Source: Paroedura picta
Taxonomy: Eukaryota; Chordata; Lepidosauria; Squamata; Gekkonidae
NCBI RefSeq assembly: GCF_049243985.1
Contig: NC_135375.1
Span: 52,278,174 to 52,342,173, forward strand
DNA: 64,000 nt
Direction: 5' to 3'
Notes under the pieces: model-generated
The model's input: only the letters and a program-made list of their open reading frames with translations
Told to the model about the DNA's origin: nothing
The model's database searches: none
Shown: positions 42,861-53,580 of the stretch, piece by piece
Numbering within the stretch: the first letter of the stretch is position 1
Layout of the letters: every line of letters starts with the position of its first letter
Program-made: the position numbers and the translations under genes

Positions 42861-44605
42861 TGGAGAGTTTAGTGTGCAGACTTGCATCCAAAAGATCCAC
42901 CACATGACCCAAACCCACACTCCCACCAATTGTCCTATGCTGAAAGCCACCCAAGCAAGGGCACATTGCAAGTAATGCAGCCAAACATCACACATATCAC
43001 CATCCCTCTCATCCAGAAAGTGAACCCTTTCCTCATGGAACAAACTTGAGAGGCTGTGTGAAATGTCTGGGTGACAAACAAGTAATTTTTTTAAGTGCTG
43101 GTGTTTCTATATTTTTGTTAGTCTTGCCAATTTATATACATTTGACCCAGGCTCCTAACATTGTGCTGATGAGTTCAGAAAGGTTTAAACAAGGCTTCAC
43201 TTTGAGGGTCAGAGTTTGGATACAAACTATTAAGTCTCATACAACAGCAAGATGTTATTAATTACACTTTTAAAAGCACTGGACAGGATGTCAGATCTTT
43301 TATTGCTACTCAAAATATAGGGCAGTTTTTTATGGATTCAAATGGTTACAGAAAAGATTGTTTCAGGGTTATTGTGCTTTTAAAAAGATACAATATGCAA
43401 GGACTATGCTGCTATATTACAAACTTCTGTCCTTGTTTGATCTAAAGAGTTAGCCAGAAATGTGCTGTATCACAAGACAGCAAGAGAGGTCCTTGAGCTA
43501 CCTCTAAGAGACATCATGTTGCATCCCCCCCACCCCGAGTTTCCAAGGAAACCATTTTAGTGTAAAATGAATTCTTTGTCTCCTGCTCTTTACAAAATTG
43601 TTTGAACCACCCTATCTCATAAAACAATGCTTCCCAGGTGATTTAAGCAGCATTGGGGGTGGGGGGAAGGTTAATCTTCAATTTGACGCACCAATGAAGG
43701 TGATTCTTTTATCAGAAGCTTCAACATTTTAGATTATATTTCCTGAAAAATGATAAGATTATGGTCGCATTTCTGAAGCATGAATGAAATAAAACCTGTT
43801 ACCTTTCTTGTATTCATTTCCCCCCAAAATCAAACTACTCTTTTTGTTCACAAACCGCTGCTGTGCTGAGGAAAATAATTTAAATTGTTTCTGAGAGATT
43901 TCTTCAGCAGCACATGGAATGAAAAAGAAATACACAATTATTCCTCCCCCCACTCATCAGAAAGAGATGGAGCAAGAGCATGGAGACGTGATATCTCCCT
44001 CACTGGCTTATATGTGTCGAGGCCATGGGCCATGAGTTCTGCCCTCTCCTTGTTAGAGATACGTATGACCCTACTTCAACTTCTGCCTGGTTTGGAAAAC
44101 TTGCCCAATTCTTACAAAATTTAAAGGTTATGAAAGCTATTGTGGCATAAGTGTTCATGTTCACTTTGTCAGGTGTCAGGTGTACAAAATATGTACCTAA
44201 TATTTAATTGCAAACATCCATATACTTGAGTGGAAAAGAGCAAGCAGAATGACAAAATGGACTCAGCCTTCTTGACAGGCATATAGTACAATTGTAGGAT
44301 ATGGAATTCTGGGTCCATTGTGGACAGATGCAGATCAGCAGTGTTACAAAACTGGTTGTGTGTGCCTATTAGGTCCATTCACAATGGACTGTAAAACTAT
44401 CCTGAGATATAGCTCTCTAAGATATTCAAAAGTTACATTTAGGAAGAGCGAATATTTATAGATGATGAAACTATATATCAGCTTCCTTCTGGCCCGTCTC
44501 TTGTGAATGTGCAATAAGTTACAGATGGATCTCACATGTGCAACAGACAGTATGCATGATGAATGTCTCATTTTAGATGGGGTCCTCAACCATCCTTATC
44601 CATGG
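42861..44605. other. Intergenic stretch, no gene recognised
   Basis: No repeat family recognised. Only homopolymer runs (C-run near 43530, G-runs near 43655). Confidence 0.45.
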
Positions 44606-45047
44606 TTCCTCTATATATTTGTAAAATTGCCCTGTGGGAGGAGCATGTCTGGCTGTCCAAGTTGGAATAGGGCCAATCAGGGTGCAGCCAGCATTTGGCC
44701 CTGCCTCTACAGCTCCCGCCCTCCGTTCCTGGATGCTAGCCACATTCCTCTCAGATGCGGCAGAGTCAGAAAGGGACACATAGAGCCCTGCCAGACTGAA
44801 CATAAGCCCTCATTCCCTCCTATTGCTCCTCCTGCCAGGGAGGCAGAGAGAGACACAGAGAGAGCTGCTCCAAGCTGCTGACCAGCCCTGCTTCCCTCCT
44901 AAGAACGAGCCCTAATTACCTGCTATGGCTGCTGCCATGGAGAGAGAGACACAGAGAGAGACCCTGCTGCAATGGAGGGAGAGAGAGACAGACAGACCAT
45001 CCCTAATTACCTGCTATGCCTCCTACTGCGACGGGCTTTCTTGCTGG
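44606..45047 (+). mobile_element. Helitron-like element
   Basis: Begins TTCCTCTATATATTTGTAAA, the same terminus as the minus-strand copy ending at 25517. It continues GGCTGTCCAAGTTGGAATAG and GGCCAATCAGGGTGCAGCC, and ends ACGGGCTTTCTTG CTGG with the next base T, the same 3' ending as the copies at 4991, 24811 and 58913. The 3' half holds a partial internal duplication (CCCTAATTACCTGCTATG twice; GAGAGAGACACAGAGAGAG more than once). About 442 bp, no Rep/helicase gene. Confidence 0.72.
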
Positions 45048-46225
45048 TGTAGATATAACTTACATATCTAGACTTTATTCACATTCTATACCAACTCATG
45101 AATGGGTAAGTGTGGAGCCCATGGGTATGATCCTACTCCCCCATGTGTATTTATTCTACCTGAATGTAACTTCTCAACATTCTTTCAGTATCCATGGCTG
45201 CTGTGAAAAATTGCCTTTAGATAGTACAGGTTATTTATACTCGTTAGAATTTCCCATCATGGTTATCTTGATAGGATCAATCTATTCCAGGGCCTGGTTT
45301 TATTTCGGATGGCCTTTAGCTAAAGCGTGTTATTGATTTTTGTTCCTTTTTAATATTTATGCTTCAGTTGTTCTGGTCAAAAGGCTGACAGACACGTCCT
45401 GATGTTGGTTCTTCTAAATGTATCTTGGCCAGCAAAAGAACTTAGTCATCTAATTGAATTAACATTCTCTTTGTCCTGCTTAATAGAGTTTGTCATGAAA
45501 CGCTAAGCAGATGTGACAATGATCACAGTAAATCATACTTGGTTTCTGCTCTCTGGATAATATTAACTATTAGGTGGCTGTTGGGAACTTATTCCTCTTT
45601 ACTAATCAGGGCGTACATGCAGGACAATCTTCTGATGGACAAAATACATCAAAGAGGTAGCTAACCTAAAGTTTTAATATTGGCAATAAACTTGCCCAAT
45701 TAAAAGAGATGCAGATGGCTGTGCAACCTAGCAATTTTCACCTCGTTTACCTCAACCCCAATTATAGTCCTTCCCTACTGACTCACACTGTATAAATTAT
45801 GAAGTCAGAAAGGCAGATGACTGTTCACCTGTTTCTGTTCATAAAGGGAAGTCTAACACTTCGACCATTTTCAAACTGCCTTTGTATTCCTTTTTAGCAA
45901 CTTTGCTAATGGATTTTTTCCTGTAATTTCAGACAGACCCATTTTAATCAACGCCTACTAGTGGGATTTATTTCCCTGTTCATACAAACAAGCATGGTTG
46001 ATCCATTTTTAGGGAAATCACTTTCTGGTGATTTCTGCCCTTCGCTGCTCTTCTGAACCGTTGTGGTCTGCTCTTAAAAATGTCTTGGCCCTCTTTCCCC
46101 TCATGATCTTTTGCAGACTTAAAAAAAAATACATTCTAACTTGAGCACTATAGTGCTAAACCAGTGTAACACTTTAGTGCTATAGCAGCATAATTGAATC
46201 AATGCATCTCAATTATGAGGCTATA
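45048..46225. other. Intergenic stretch, no gene recognised
   Basis: Mostly unique-looking. 45440-45560 (TCTAATTGAATTAACATTCT, then AATGATCACAGTAAATCATA) is AT-rich with possible homeodomain cores. 45990-46080 is unassigned. Confidence 0.45.
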
Positions 46226-46420
46226 GCAGGCTTTCTCAATAGGGTTTTTGTGAAACCTTAGGGTTTCTTGATGTCCCCAGAAGGTTTTCCCAACTGAAGT
46301 TAATTATATATGGCCATATATAGTTATGTTGACCCGCCCCCACTCCCAAAATGGCCAGTTTTGAGCCTGGAGGGAGTGGGAAGGGAATGGTCCCTACTTG
46401 TAAAAATCTTTACTTGCTGA
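46226..46420. repeat. hAT-like repeat, best copy of its family
   Basis: Begins CAGGCTTTCTCAATAGGG, continues GGGTTTCTTGATGTCCCCAG, an AT-rich middle CCATATATAGTTATGTTGAC, then AAAATGGCCAGTTTTGAGCC and TGGAGGGAGTGGGAAGGG. The same order occurs at 8232-8400 and, partly, at 22168-22260. The starting CAG..TTCTCAA is hAT-like, but a matching inverted right end was not found. Confidence 0.45.
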
Positions 46421-46972
46421 GGCTCGTTGCATGCAGTAGTGACTGGAGTCCAGAGAGGGAAATCCTCTCATTTTAACTTAACTGCATGGGTTGGGGGTGG
46501 CAGGGGACAACGGTGTGGCAGATGCCTGCCCCAGTCTTGTTCCCAGATCAGCAGAGTAGGCTGCTGGTCTATTTGTGGTGTTGGGGATCAGGGGGATGAC
46601 AAAGCACTCTCTCTCCCTGGCTCCCCTGCGCTGCAACTGCTCCACCTTCAGGAGAGCTGTGGTGTGCATGTTTGGGCACAATCCCAGCCCTTTCATCTGC
46701 TCTTGGGGAAGTTAAAGTGGAAGCGCCAGAACTGCCCCCTTCCTCCCTTGCCCTCACTGCATGTCCAGGCAACCCATTGTGAGCCTGCATTTAAAAAGAA
46801 TTAAGAGCCACGTGGGGGTGCCAAGCTGTTAATGCCACGTGGGGGTGCCAACCTGGGCGACTTTTGTTTGTGAAGCCTGGCCCTACTTTTTTTTCATTTG
46901 TTGCAGGGAAAAGAAGTGTGAGTGCAGCACATATGTGGATGGATTGGAGGGTATCGTTTCAGCTTTTGCCCC
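46421..46972. other. Spacer with a duplicated E-box sequence
   Basis: The phrase GCCACGTGGGGGTGCCAA occurs at about 46808 and again at about 46834, a 26-bp period, each with a CACGTG core. The surrounding frames (46427-46804) have no motif. Confidence 0.55.
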
Positions 46973-46984
46973 CCAAACAGGGGA

Positions 46985-47173
46985 GGTAAAGGTAAAGGTT
47001 TCCCCTGTGCAAGCACCGAGTCTGACCCTTGGGGTGACGCCCTCTAGCGTTTTCATGGCAGACTCAATATGGGGTGGTTTGCCAGTGCCTTCCCCAGTCA
47101 TGACCGTGTACCCCCCAGCAAGCTGGGTACTCATTTTACCGACCTCGGAAGGATGGAAGGCTGAGTCAACCTT
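46985..47173 (-). repeat. SINE-A copy, 5'-truncated, 12-bp target duplication
   Basis: The tail GGTAAAGGTAAAGGTTTCCC and body complement TTACCGACCTCGGAAGGATG are present, but the copy stops at GCTGAGTCAACCTT, so the tRNA-like head is missing. It is flanked by CCAAACAGGGGA (46973-46984 and 47174-47185). The truncation therefore happened during insertion, not by later deletion. Confidence 0.93.
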
Positions 47174-47185
47174 CCAAACAGGGGA

Positions 47186-47892
47186 ACCTCTCTACAATGT
47201 GTGAGAAAGGGGGGTCTAAATCCCTATCTCCACAGCCCTATATCTACTTTTCCCTCTGGGCAGGGGCTGGCCACCCCAGGCAAGCCAAGGCAATCAGAAC
47301 ACTAGCTCATGACCATCCCTTGTGGGCCAGTCTGGCTGACTTGGTGACTGCAGCAGCCAACTGAGCTGCATGCAAGAGCCTCCTTTCTCACCAGTGCACC
47401 TGGGGCTTGGTGGACATACAGGCAAGTGCCAAGACCAGTAAAGCCTCCTGAGAGAAAGCAGCCTGGCATTGGGGTTGGGGGGCAATGAAAGCCTGTCCTG
47501 GCTCTATGAATGATATTAAGGAACACATTCCTCTCACAGGGAGTGTCTCTGATGAAATTCCATTCAAAGGAGAGGGAATCGTGCAAGAGCGCATCTATGC
47601 TTCTGCATGAGTTCAATCCTATGGCAATTACCCTCTACAAATTCCTATACCCACTGTGATAGGGGCTGCCACCAGTGCTGAGGAAGAGTGTGGCAAGAAA
47701 CAGTAGGCTGGGCAAAGGTCTCCTTTCCATTTCTCCCTCATTCATAGAGTTCAGGACAGTCAGCCATGCAAATAATCTCATGAAGAAGCAACATTAAAGT
47801 GTACAAGTGCCTTCAGTGCCTCTCACCTTTCTTTGTCCTCTACCAGTCTGGACTTTCCCCCAGGTTTGTTGTGTCCAGTTTATAGGATGCAT
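47186..47892. other. Spacer, no gene recognised
   Basis: Nothing recognised. Confidence 0.5.
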
Positions 47893-48172
47893 GAAATGCC
47901 AGCTTGGTGTAGTGGTTAGGAGTGAGGACTTCTAATCTGGCAAGCCAGGTTTGATTCTGTGCTCCCCCGCATGCAGCCAGCTGGGTGACCTTGGTCTCAT
48001 CACAGCACTGAGAAAGCTGTTCTGACCGAGCAGTAATATCAGGGCTCTCTCAGCCTCACCTAACTCACAGGTTGTTTATTGAGGGGAGGGGAAAGGGAAG
48101 GCGACTGTAAGCTGCTTTGAGACTCCTTTGGGTAGAGAAAGGCAGCATGTAAGAACTAACTCTTCCTCTCTT
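47893..48172 (+). repeat. SINE-B copy (long subfamily)
   Basis: Head TGCCAGCTTGGTGTAGTGGT, box-B-like GGTTTGATTCTGTGCTCC and GCAGCCAGCTGGGTGACC, then the subfamily insert GCACTGAGAAAGCTGTTCTG ACCGAGCAGTAATATCAGGG (given in two pieces), and a tail ending AAGAACTAACTCTTCC. Confidence 0.93.
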
Positions 48173-51117
48173 TTTAACTGAGATGTCGGCATGGAGCCTG
48201 AAGAAACCAATAAGCAGGGAGGTCAAATGCCCTGAGGTGGAAGAGGGTCCAAGAAGTCTCTTCTATTTCCATGGCAAGTGCAAATGTGTCTCCGAAAAGG
48301 CCACTCATGCTTGCAGTAGTGGTCTTTTAAGTGTGAATTTAAATTCCCATCATGTGACAATCATTATGTACTAAAAAAGAGACTCCTATATGTTGATACG
48401 TTGTAATGCTCTGTGCCCATGTGTAGAGTAGAGATATGACTGAAAATAATGCTTCATGTGTTTCATGATGTGTGCTCTAGTTGACAAAAGCATTGTCATA
48501 ATAAGCCTGTTTGTTTTCAAGGTGCAACAATACTTGCTGTTTTTGCTGCAATGAATTCATCTGCCAAGTCCTCTGGAGTCAGGTGAACCAAACTATTTGC
48601 ATTGCAATATTATACTGTTGTCCAACTTATGTTGTTCTCTTATGTTGAAATGTACTGCCTTACAAATCTACTGTAGGCTAAAAATAAATGCCCAAGGCCT
48701 GCAACACATTGAAATGTCTGATCATTATTCTGGTAAATACTTCTAACTGTAAGGATTTCAGGAAAGAACCCAATGGATTTCTGTTATATAAAAGAGGTTT
48801 GGTCTGTTAATAACTGAGTGGATTATGCAAATGAATGCTGGTTTGCAATGAACTTTCATATTTCATTGTAGCACACTAAATGAGGATATCATGATGTACA
48901 TTAATACAATGAATCTTATGTCATTACATTGATTAAAAGCTCAGAAATCTCTTGCTTTCTTCCTATCAGCTTCTTTCCCCACCAATCCTGAAGAATTAAT
49001 CCTGAATAATTCATTTCTTGCAGAGACATCTTCCTAGTTTTTACAAGAGGAAAGTGCTTCATTTTCCACCATGCTTCCTCATTTATCCCTCCACTAACTG
49101 GAGACTCCTATGGACCATTGGCAGGATTAATCTCTCTCTGTAGAGACTGTTTTCAGAGTGGAAGCAGGAATGGCAGGCTGGCTTGGATAATAAAGTGTGC
49201 CCTTTCCCTCCAAAAGCAGTCCTGTGCCGTTTCTAAGGAGTCATTGCAGAGGATTTCTTCATTTCCATTCTGTCTAGCTTGACATCCTGTGTTGGGACCG
49301 AGTGGATTCTGCTGGTAGCATTTCATATGCTGCACATTTATTGTACTGTAAGAGGAATGGCCTCAATGTGTGAGGAGAGGTTGGTGCACTTCAGGCTGCA
49401 GAGCATTTGACAAGGGTCCTCTCCTCACACTTACCAACTTTACAAATGACTGCTCCAGCCTTTCCCCACCAAGGAATCTGAAACAGCTCCAGTTTTCCGG
49501 GGGTAGGGGAGTCTATCCTTCTGCCTCTGACAGGAAAAAAACTAGATCTCCTACAACAGGGACTGTCTCACATTTCTTTCTCCATCAATGTATTGCAGAT
49601 GCAGATGATGGCACAGGGAGCTGCCACACTTCACTACGTGGACATGTAATGAAAGCAGCGTGACAGATTACAAGGGTGATGTATTTGTGCAGCAGGTCTA
49701 ATGGTGCTGTGCAACTCCGGTCTATTCAGCAGCACCTACTCCCAGGAAAGTATTTCTAGGGAGGCACTACTAATGTCATTACTGAGTGGGTCCCTCCCCC
49801 TCAACTTTCAGTGATGTACCATCCTTATACACTGAAATCATTCAGCTGTTTGCCTGGAAGCCAGCAGATCAAAAACTGAAGGCATCCTTCCTGCTGCTGA
49901 AAAAGCATGGACGTGGTCTGCATCAATAAAATATGCAACCCTTCTTTCCACCAGTTACAAAGGGGACAATATGTTCAGTAAAGTCACACTAGCTGAGAGA
50001 GTAATCTAAAACTTAGATCAACAGTGTACTTGCATGCCGCAGGATTGTGAAAGAAAACACCCGCACAGATGATACACTGAAGTATTTGTCTAAAAAAGAA
50101 CCATAATACGCCTTTTGCAGAAACAGATCTCTGCCAGAAATTCTCACCTTGAGGAGGGTCACTTGAAGATCGCAGTCCAGCTTATCCTGCCAAAGCTTCA
50201 GGAGGAGGCGTTCTTTGGAAGTCCTTCACAAGTCAGCGACTGAATTCTACCAGCAGTTTTCCCTTATTGCCTGAAGGTTACAGCAGGTGATATCTGGGCA
50301 ACAGCCATTGTGTACTGAACAAAATATCACATATAAAGGAAGCTAAAATAAAATAATTGTTTTGTATAAATTGGGAAACCCAAAATGCAACAAACACCAT
50401 ACAGAATGTAACACAATGCACATTTCAGTTACTTATGCTTTTCGTTAGCCACTTAGCAGTTTTAAAAAAAATTATGGAAATAGTTTTGTAGCATTTGGAT
50501 GCCATATATTTTTTTATAAAGTGACAGGTTCTGCTTTTAGGAAACTGCGTATTTCTGGGGAACAGCCACACTATCTAAAACTAGACTGCACCTGCCATTC
50601 TAAAAAAAAAAAAAACCCACCTAGATTGTCCTTGAAGTTCTGCATCTATGGTTCTCCTAAGCTTATAGGCTTTGGTGAAGCAAGCATGCCTAAATACACC
50701 GTTCCATGGCAGAGCATAATCACTGAGGTATCTTGGTATTCACAGGCAACTTCACATGTCATAAGACTGGGCCAGCACAATGCTTCTCAGTATCATTGGC
50801 ATGACGTGCAAATTCATTCAATAATAGGGCAAAATAGTGTTTAGGATGGTGGTAGGAAAACAATGCAAATAAATAGCTGTTTCCTTCTTGAATACTACTT
50901 TATTTATATTTACTAAATTAACGCACAATGAACTTTTTGCCAGCCTAAACCTGTGCTATACGAAATGTCAGCAAGAAAACTTGCATGTATAAAGCAGCAA
51001 GCCCATGAAGTTTCACATTGCTCTATGTGCGGATGAGTGCTTTCAGGGATCTGTGGCTCAGGACAATAATATGAGATGATGAAAGGTGTGTTTTATTGAG
51101 ACCATATTTAATCATGG
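48173..51117. other. Intergenic stretch, longest block without recognised repeats
   Basis: Nearly 3 kb with no recognised mobile element. Frames at 49370-49663 and 50521-50844 have no motif. AT-rich pieces such as 48590-48930 (AACTATTTGCATTGCAATAT, GGATTATGCAAATGAATGCT) carry octamer-like ATTTGCAT/ATGCAAAT cores. This is compositional evidence only. Confidence 0.4.
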
Positions 51118-51310
51118 ATTCAAGTGGGTAGCCATGTTGGTCTGAAGTAGCACAACAAAATCAGAGACCAATAGCACCTTTAAGACCAACAAAGATTTAT
51201 GCAAGGCATGAGCTTCAAGTACATTCTCGAAAAGTGTGCTTGCAGTTGAAAGCTTATACCTTGCATAAATCTTTGTTGGTCTTAAAGATGTTATTGGACT
51301 CAAATTTTGG
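51118..51310. mobile_element. Hairpin-forming interspersed repeat, copy 1
   Basis: An arm of about 60 bp (51158-51216, containing TAAGACCAACAAAGATTTAT and GCAAGGCATGAGCTT) is followed 25-30 bp later by its near-perfect inverted copy (51249-51308, AAGCTTATACCTTGCATAAA and TCTTTGTTGGTCTTAAAG). The 5' flank GTGGGTAGCCATGTTGGTCT belongs to the element and recurs in copy 2. The layout matches a repeat known across reptiles, but I cannot assign its class. Confidence 0.75.
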
Positions 51311-52088
51311 CTCATGTACAGGTAATATTAGATTTTTTTCAAATTCTATTTATTTACTGATTCAAACTTTTTTTCTCAGCTGCAAAATTATAGTTTCTAT
51401 CCATTACGTCTATTAAGTCTGTGTAGTTTCATAGGCTTATACCACGCATATGAAACTCTGAAGGGCTCTCAAAACTTACAATAAAATCCTTCCCAACTAC
51501 CTTTACATAATAATTTATTTTTAGCCCATAAATGAGTATAGACTACCAAAGCCTTGCCCCTCCTCACTTTAAATAACCCAGTGTGATGATGAAATCCATA
51601 AAAAGAGCATACAGGTTATAACTAGAGTGAGTGAGCGAGCAAATTTGTAATTTGTAATAACTTGCACTGGGTGAAGATTGGGTTCTTGTAGCACATCGTT
51701 TCTGTATGTGCTTCAAATGCAGAACACTTTACAATCATATTGGATCTTCAGCACTCCCTTGGGAAGCAGGTAATTCCATTTCCATTTTACAGTAACTTCT
51801 TCAACCTGTGGGTAAGCACAAATGTGAACCAACATCTCCCTGGTCAACAAGTTATCATAAGGGTGGACCATTGCAGTGAATGTGATAAATGGTCAAAAAC
51901 ATTGGAAGCTGGAACCAATGGGACAATTGAGGAAAACACCTACTGTGCCTCTGTGTACTGATGTTAGCTAATTGGCAATGTGAGCTGGCATTGACTATAT
52001 AAGGCTTTCTTAGGTCACTCTTTTTCTTTGGGCTTCATGGCATACAGTTAGATAGTCCTGCAGCTCTGTCATTGTCTTGTATGGTCCA
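51311..52088. other. Spacer, no gene recognised
   Basis: Nothing recognised between the two hairpin repeats. Confidence 0.5.
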
Positions 52089-52270
52089 TTCAGATGGGCA
52101 GCCGTGTTGGTCTGAAGCAGCAGAACAAAGATTGAGTCCGGTGGCACCTCTAAGACCAACAAAATTGTATTCTGGGTATAAGCCTGTGGGTGTACGCACA
52201 TGGAAAATTATACCCAGAATAAATCTTTGTTTATCTTGAAAAAGTGTCACTGGTCTCAAACTTTGTTTTG
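52089..52270. mobile_element. Hairpin-forming interspersed repeat, copy 2
   Basis: ATGGGCAGCCGTGTTGGTCT and GTGGCACCTCTAAGACCAAC, then the arm AATTGTATTCTGGGTATAA and, inverted, TTATACCCAGAATAAATCTT. Same orientation as copy 1 about 0.97 kb away, but the central arm sequence differs (TTCTGGGTATAA instead of TTATGCAAGG). Confidence 0.7.
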
Positions 52271-52639
52271 TGTGGTCTCTGTGTAGCATAGGATTGTCAC
52301 TTTGGGTGCCTGTTCCATATTTAAAGTTGATGCTACAGATCTGTGTCCCTGACAATGCAGGCAGGACTTAGGGTCATCACCGGTGCTTCCCACTCTTGCT
52401 GTGCCTCTCACACCTGATCAGTGCTGTCTTTGCACAGTATGGTTGCCCTGCCCACTACTGGTGAAACTGCCCTGGTGATACATTCCTTGCATCATCAAAT
52501 CCTCCCTGCATATCTTACCATAAGCTGTACTTGGGCAATGCAAGGCCAATAATTATATTAATTATACTGCTGCCTACTATTAAAATGGCCAGCATCATCT
52601 TTAGCAGTAATAAAGAAAGAAAAACCAGGAGACAAAATA
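52271..52639. other. Spacer before the proposed SEMA6A 3' end
   Basis: Nothing recognised. It lies beyond the candidate polyadenylation site. Confidence 0.4.
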
Positions 52640-52658
52640 TAAGGTAGAACAGTCTGAT

Positions 52659-52664
52659 TTTATT
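52659..52664 (-). terminator. Candidate SEMA6A polyadenylation signal
   Basis: TTTATT on the plus strand reads AATAAA on the minus strand, inside GTAATAAAATCAG. It is the most distal AATAAA before recognisable repeats resume. Other AATAAA motifs lie closer to the stop codon (for example near 52867), so alternative ends are possible. Confidence 0.35.
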
Positions 52665-53550
52665 ACTTTATGTCATCAAGACACTTTTTTTTCTCCCCTT
52701 GCCATTTTTCTTTTTCTCTTATTTAAATCATTTTTCTTTCCTTTTTTAAAAATTAAAAAACCCAACATACATTAAATTGTGAATCAGATGTTAGGGGGGA
52801 TGTGGAGATGAAGGGAAGTCTGGTGATATCACAATATTTTACAACTTTACAACAAATGAGAGACTGGATTTATTTTGTCTACCAGTGTATAGCAAAGGTG
52901 GAAAGCAAAGGCACACGCAGGTCTAAGAACCTCTTCACGTAAAGGGATGAAGAGAGGTGGGGGCAGAAGAGGACGGGAAGGAGTCGAACAGAAAACACAC
53001 TCTGCGTACAAAATGGGCATCTCAAGGTCAACCCAGTAGTTGGTGTGATGTATATTACAAAGGCGGATCTCTGTACAAAGCTGCAGTGATTATTCATTTC
53101 TACATTATGACAGAATGCTTTGCTACGATGCAAGCAGGGGCACGGTGCCCTTTGGAATTCCAGGAGGTTGAACTTGGGAAGAAAGGCAGGGTTGCTCTTT
53201 TGTGTTTTTTTCCCCTGATGAATTCTCTGCTACCTGCAGCTTAGGAAGAAATTAGAACAACAAAACAAAACAGAATACCTCAGCAGAAGCATTACTTTGA
53301 TTTCAGGATGCTTTGTGCACAGCTTAGTTAAAGGGCAGACAGGAGAGTCGAGCATCTGCCAAACATCCCTGCCACAAACTTTGATTTTGACCCTCCCACT
53401 TTTTGAAACAGCTACTTACACATGACCCAATTTAAAAACTTTCCTTCTCTTGATCGTTCAAAAACAAAACACCCCCCCAGTCCAGCAAACAAAACCCAAA
53501 GAAAGTATAAAAGTTATTTTCTCAAAAATAAATTCAAACTGAAACACCGC

Positions 53551-53580
53551 CCTCCCTCCCTCCCTCCCTCCCTCCCTCCC
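53551..53580. repeat. (CCCT)n microsatellite
   Basis: Seven CCTC/CCCT units inside the proposed SEMA6A 3'UTR; on the transcript it would read as a GGGA-rich purine run. Confidence 0.93.

Noticed and set aside
42589-42975. 128-codon plus-strand frame
   Set aside because: Overlaps a repeat seen also near 20.3 kb; several other frames on both strands are equally open.
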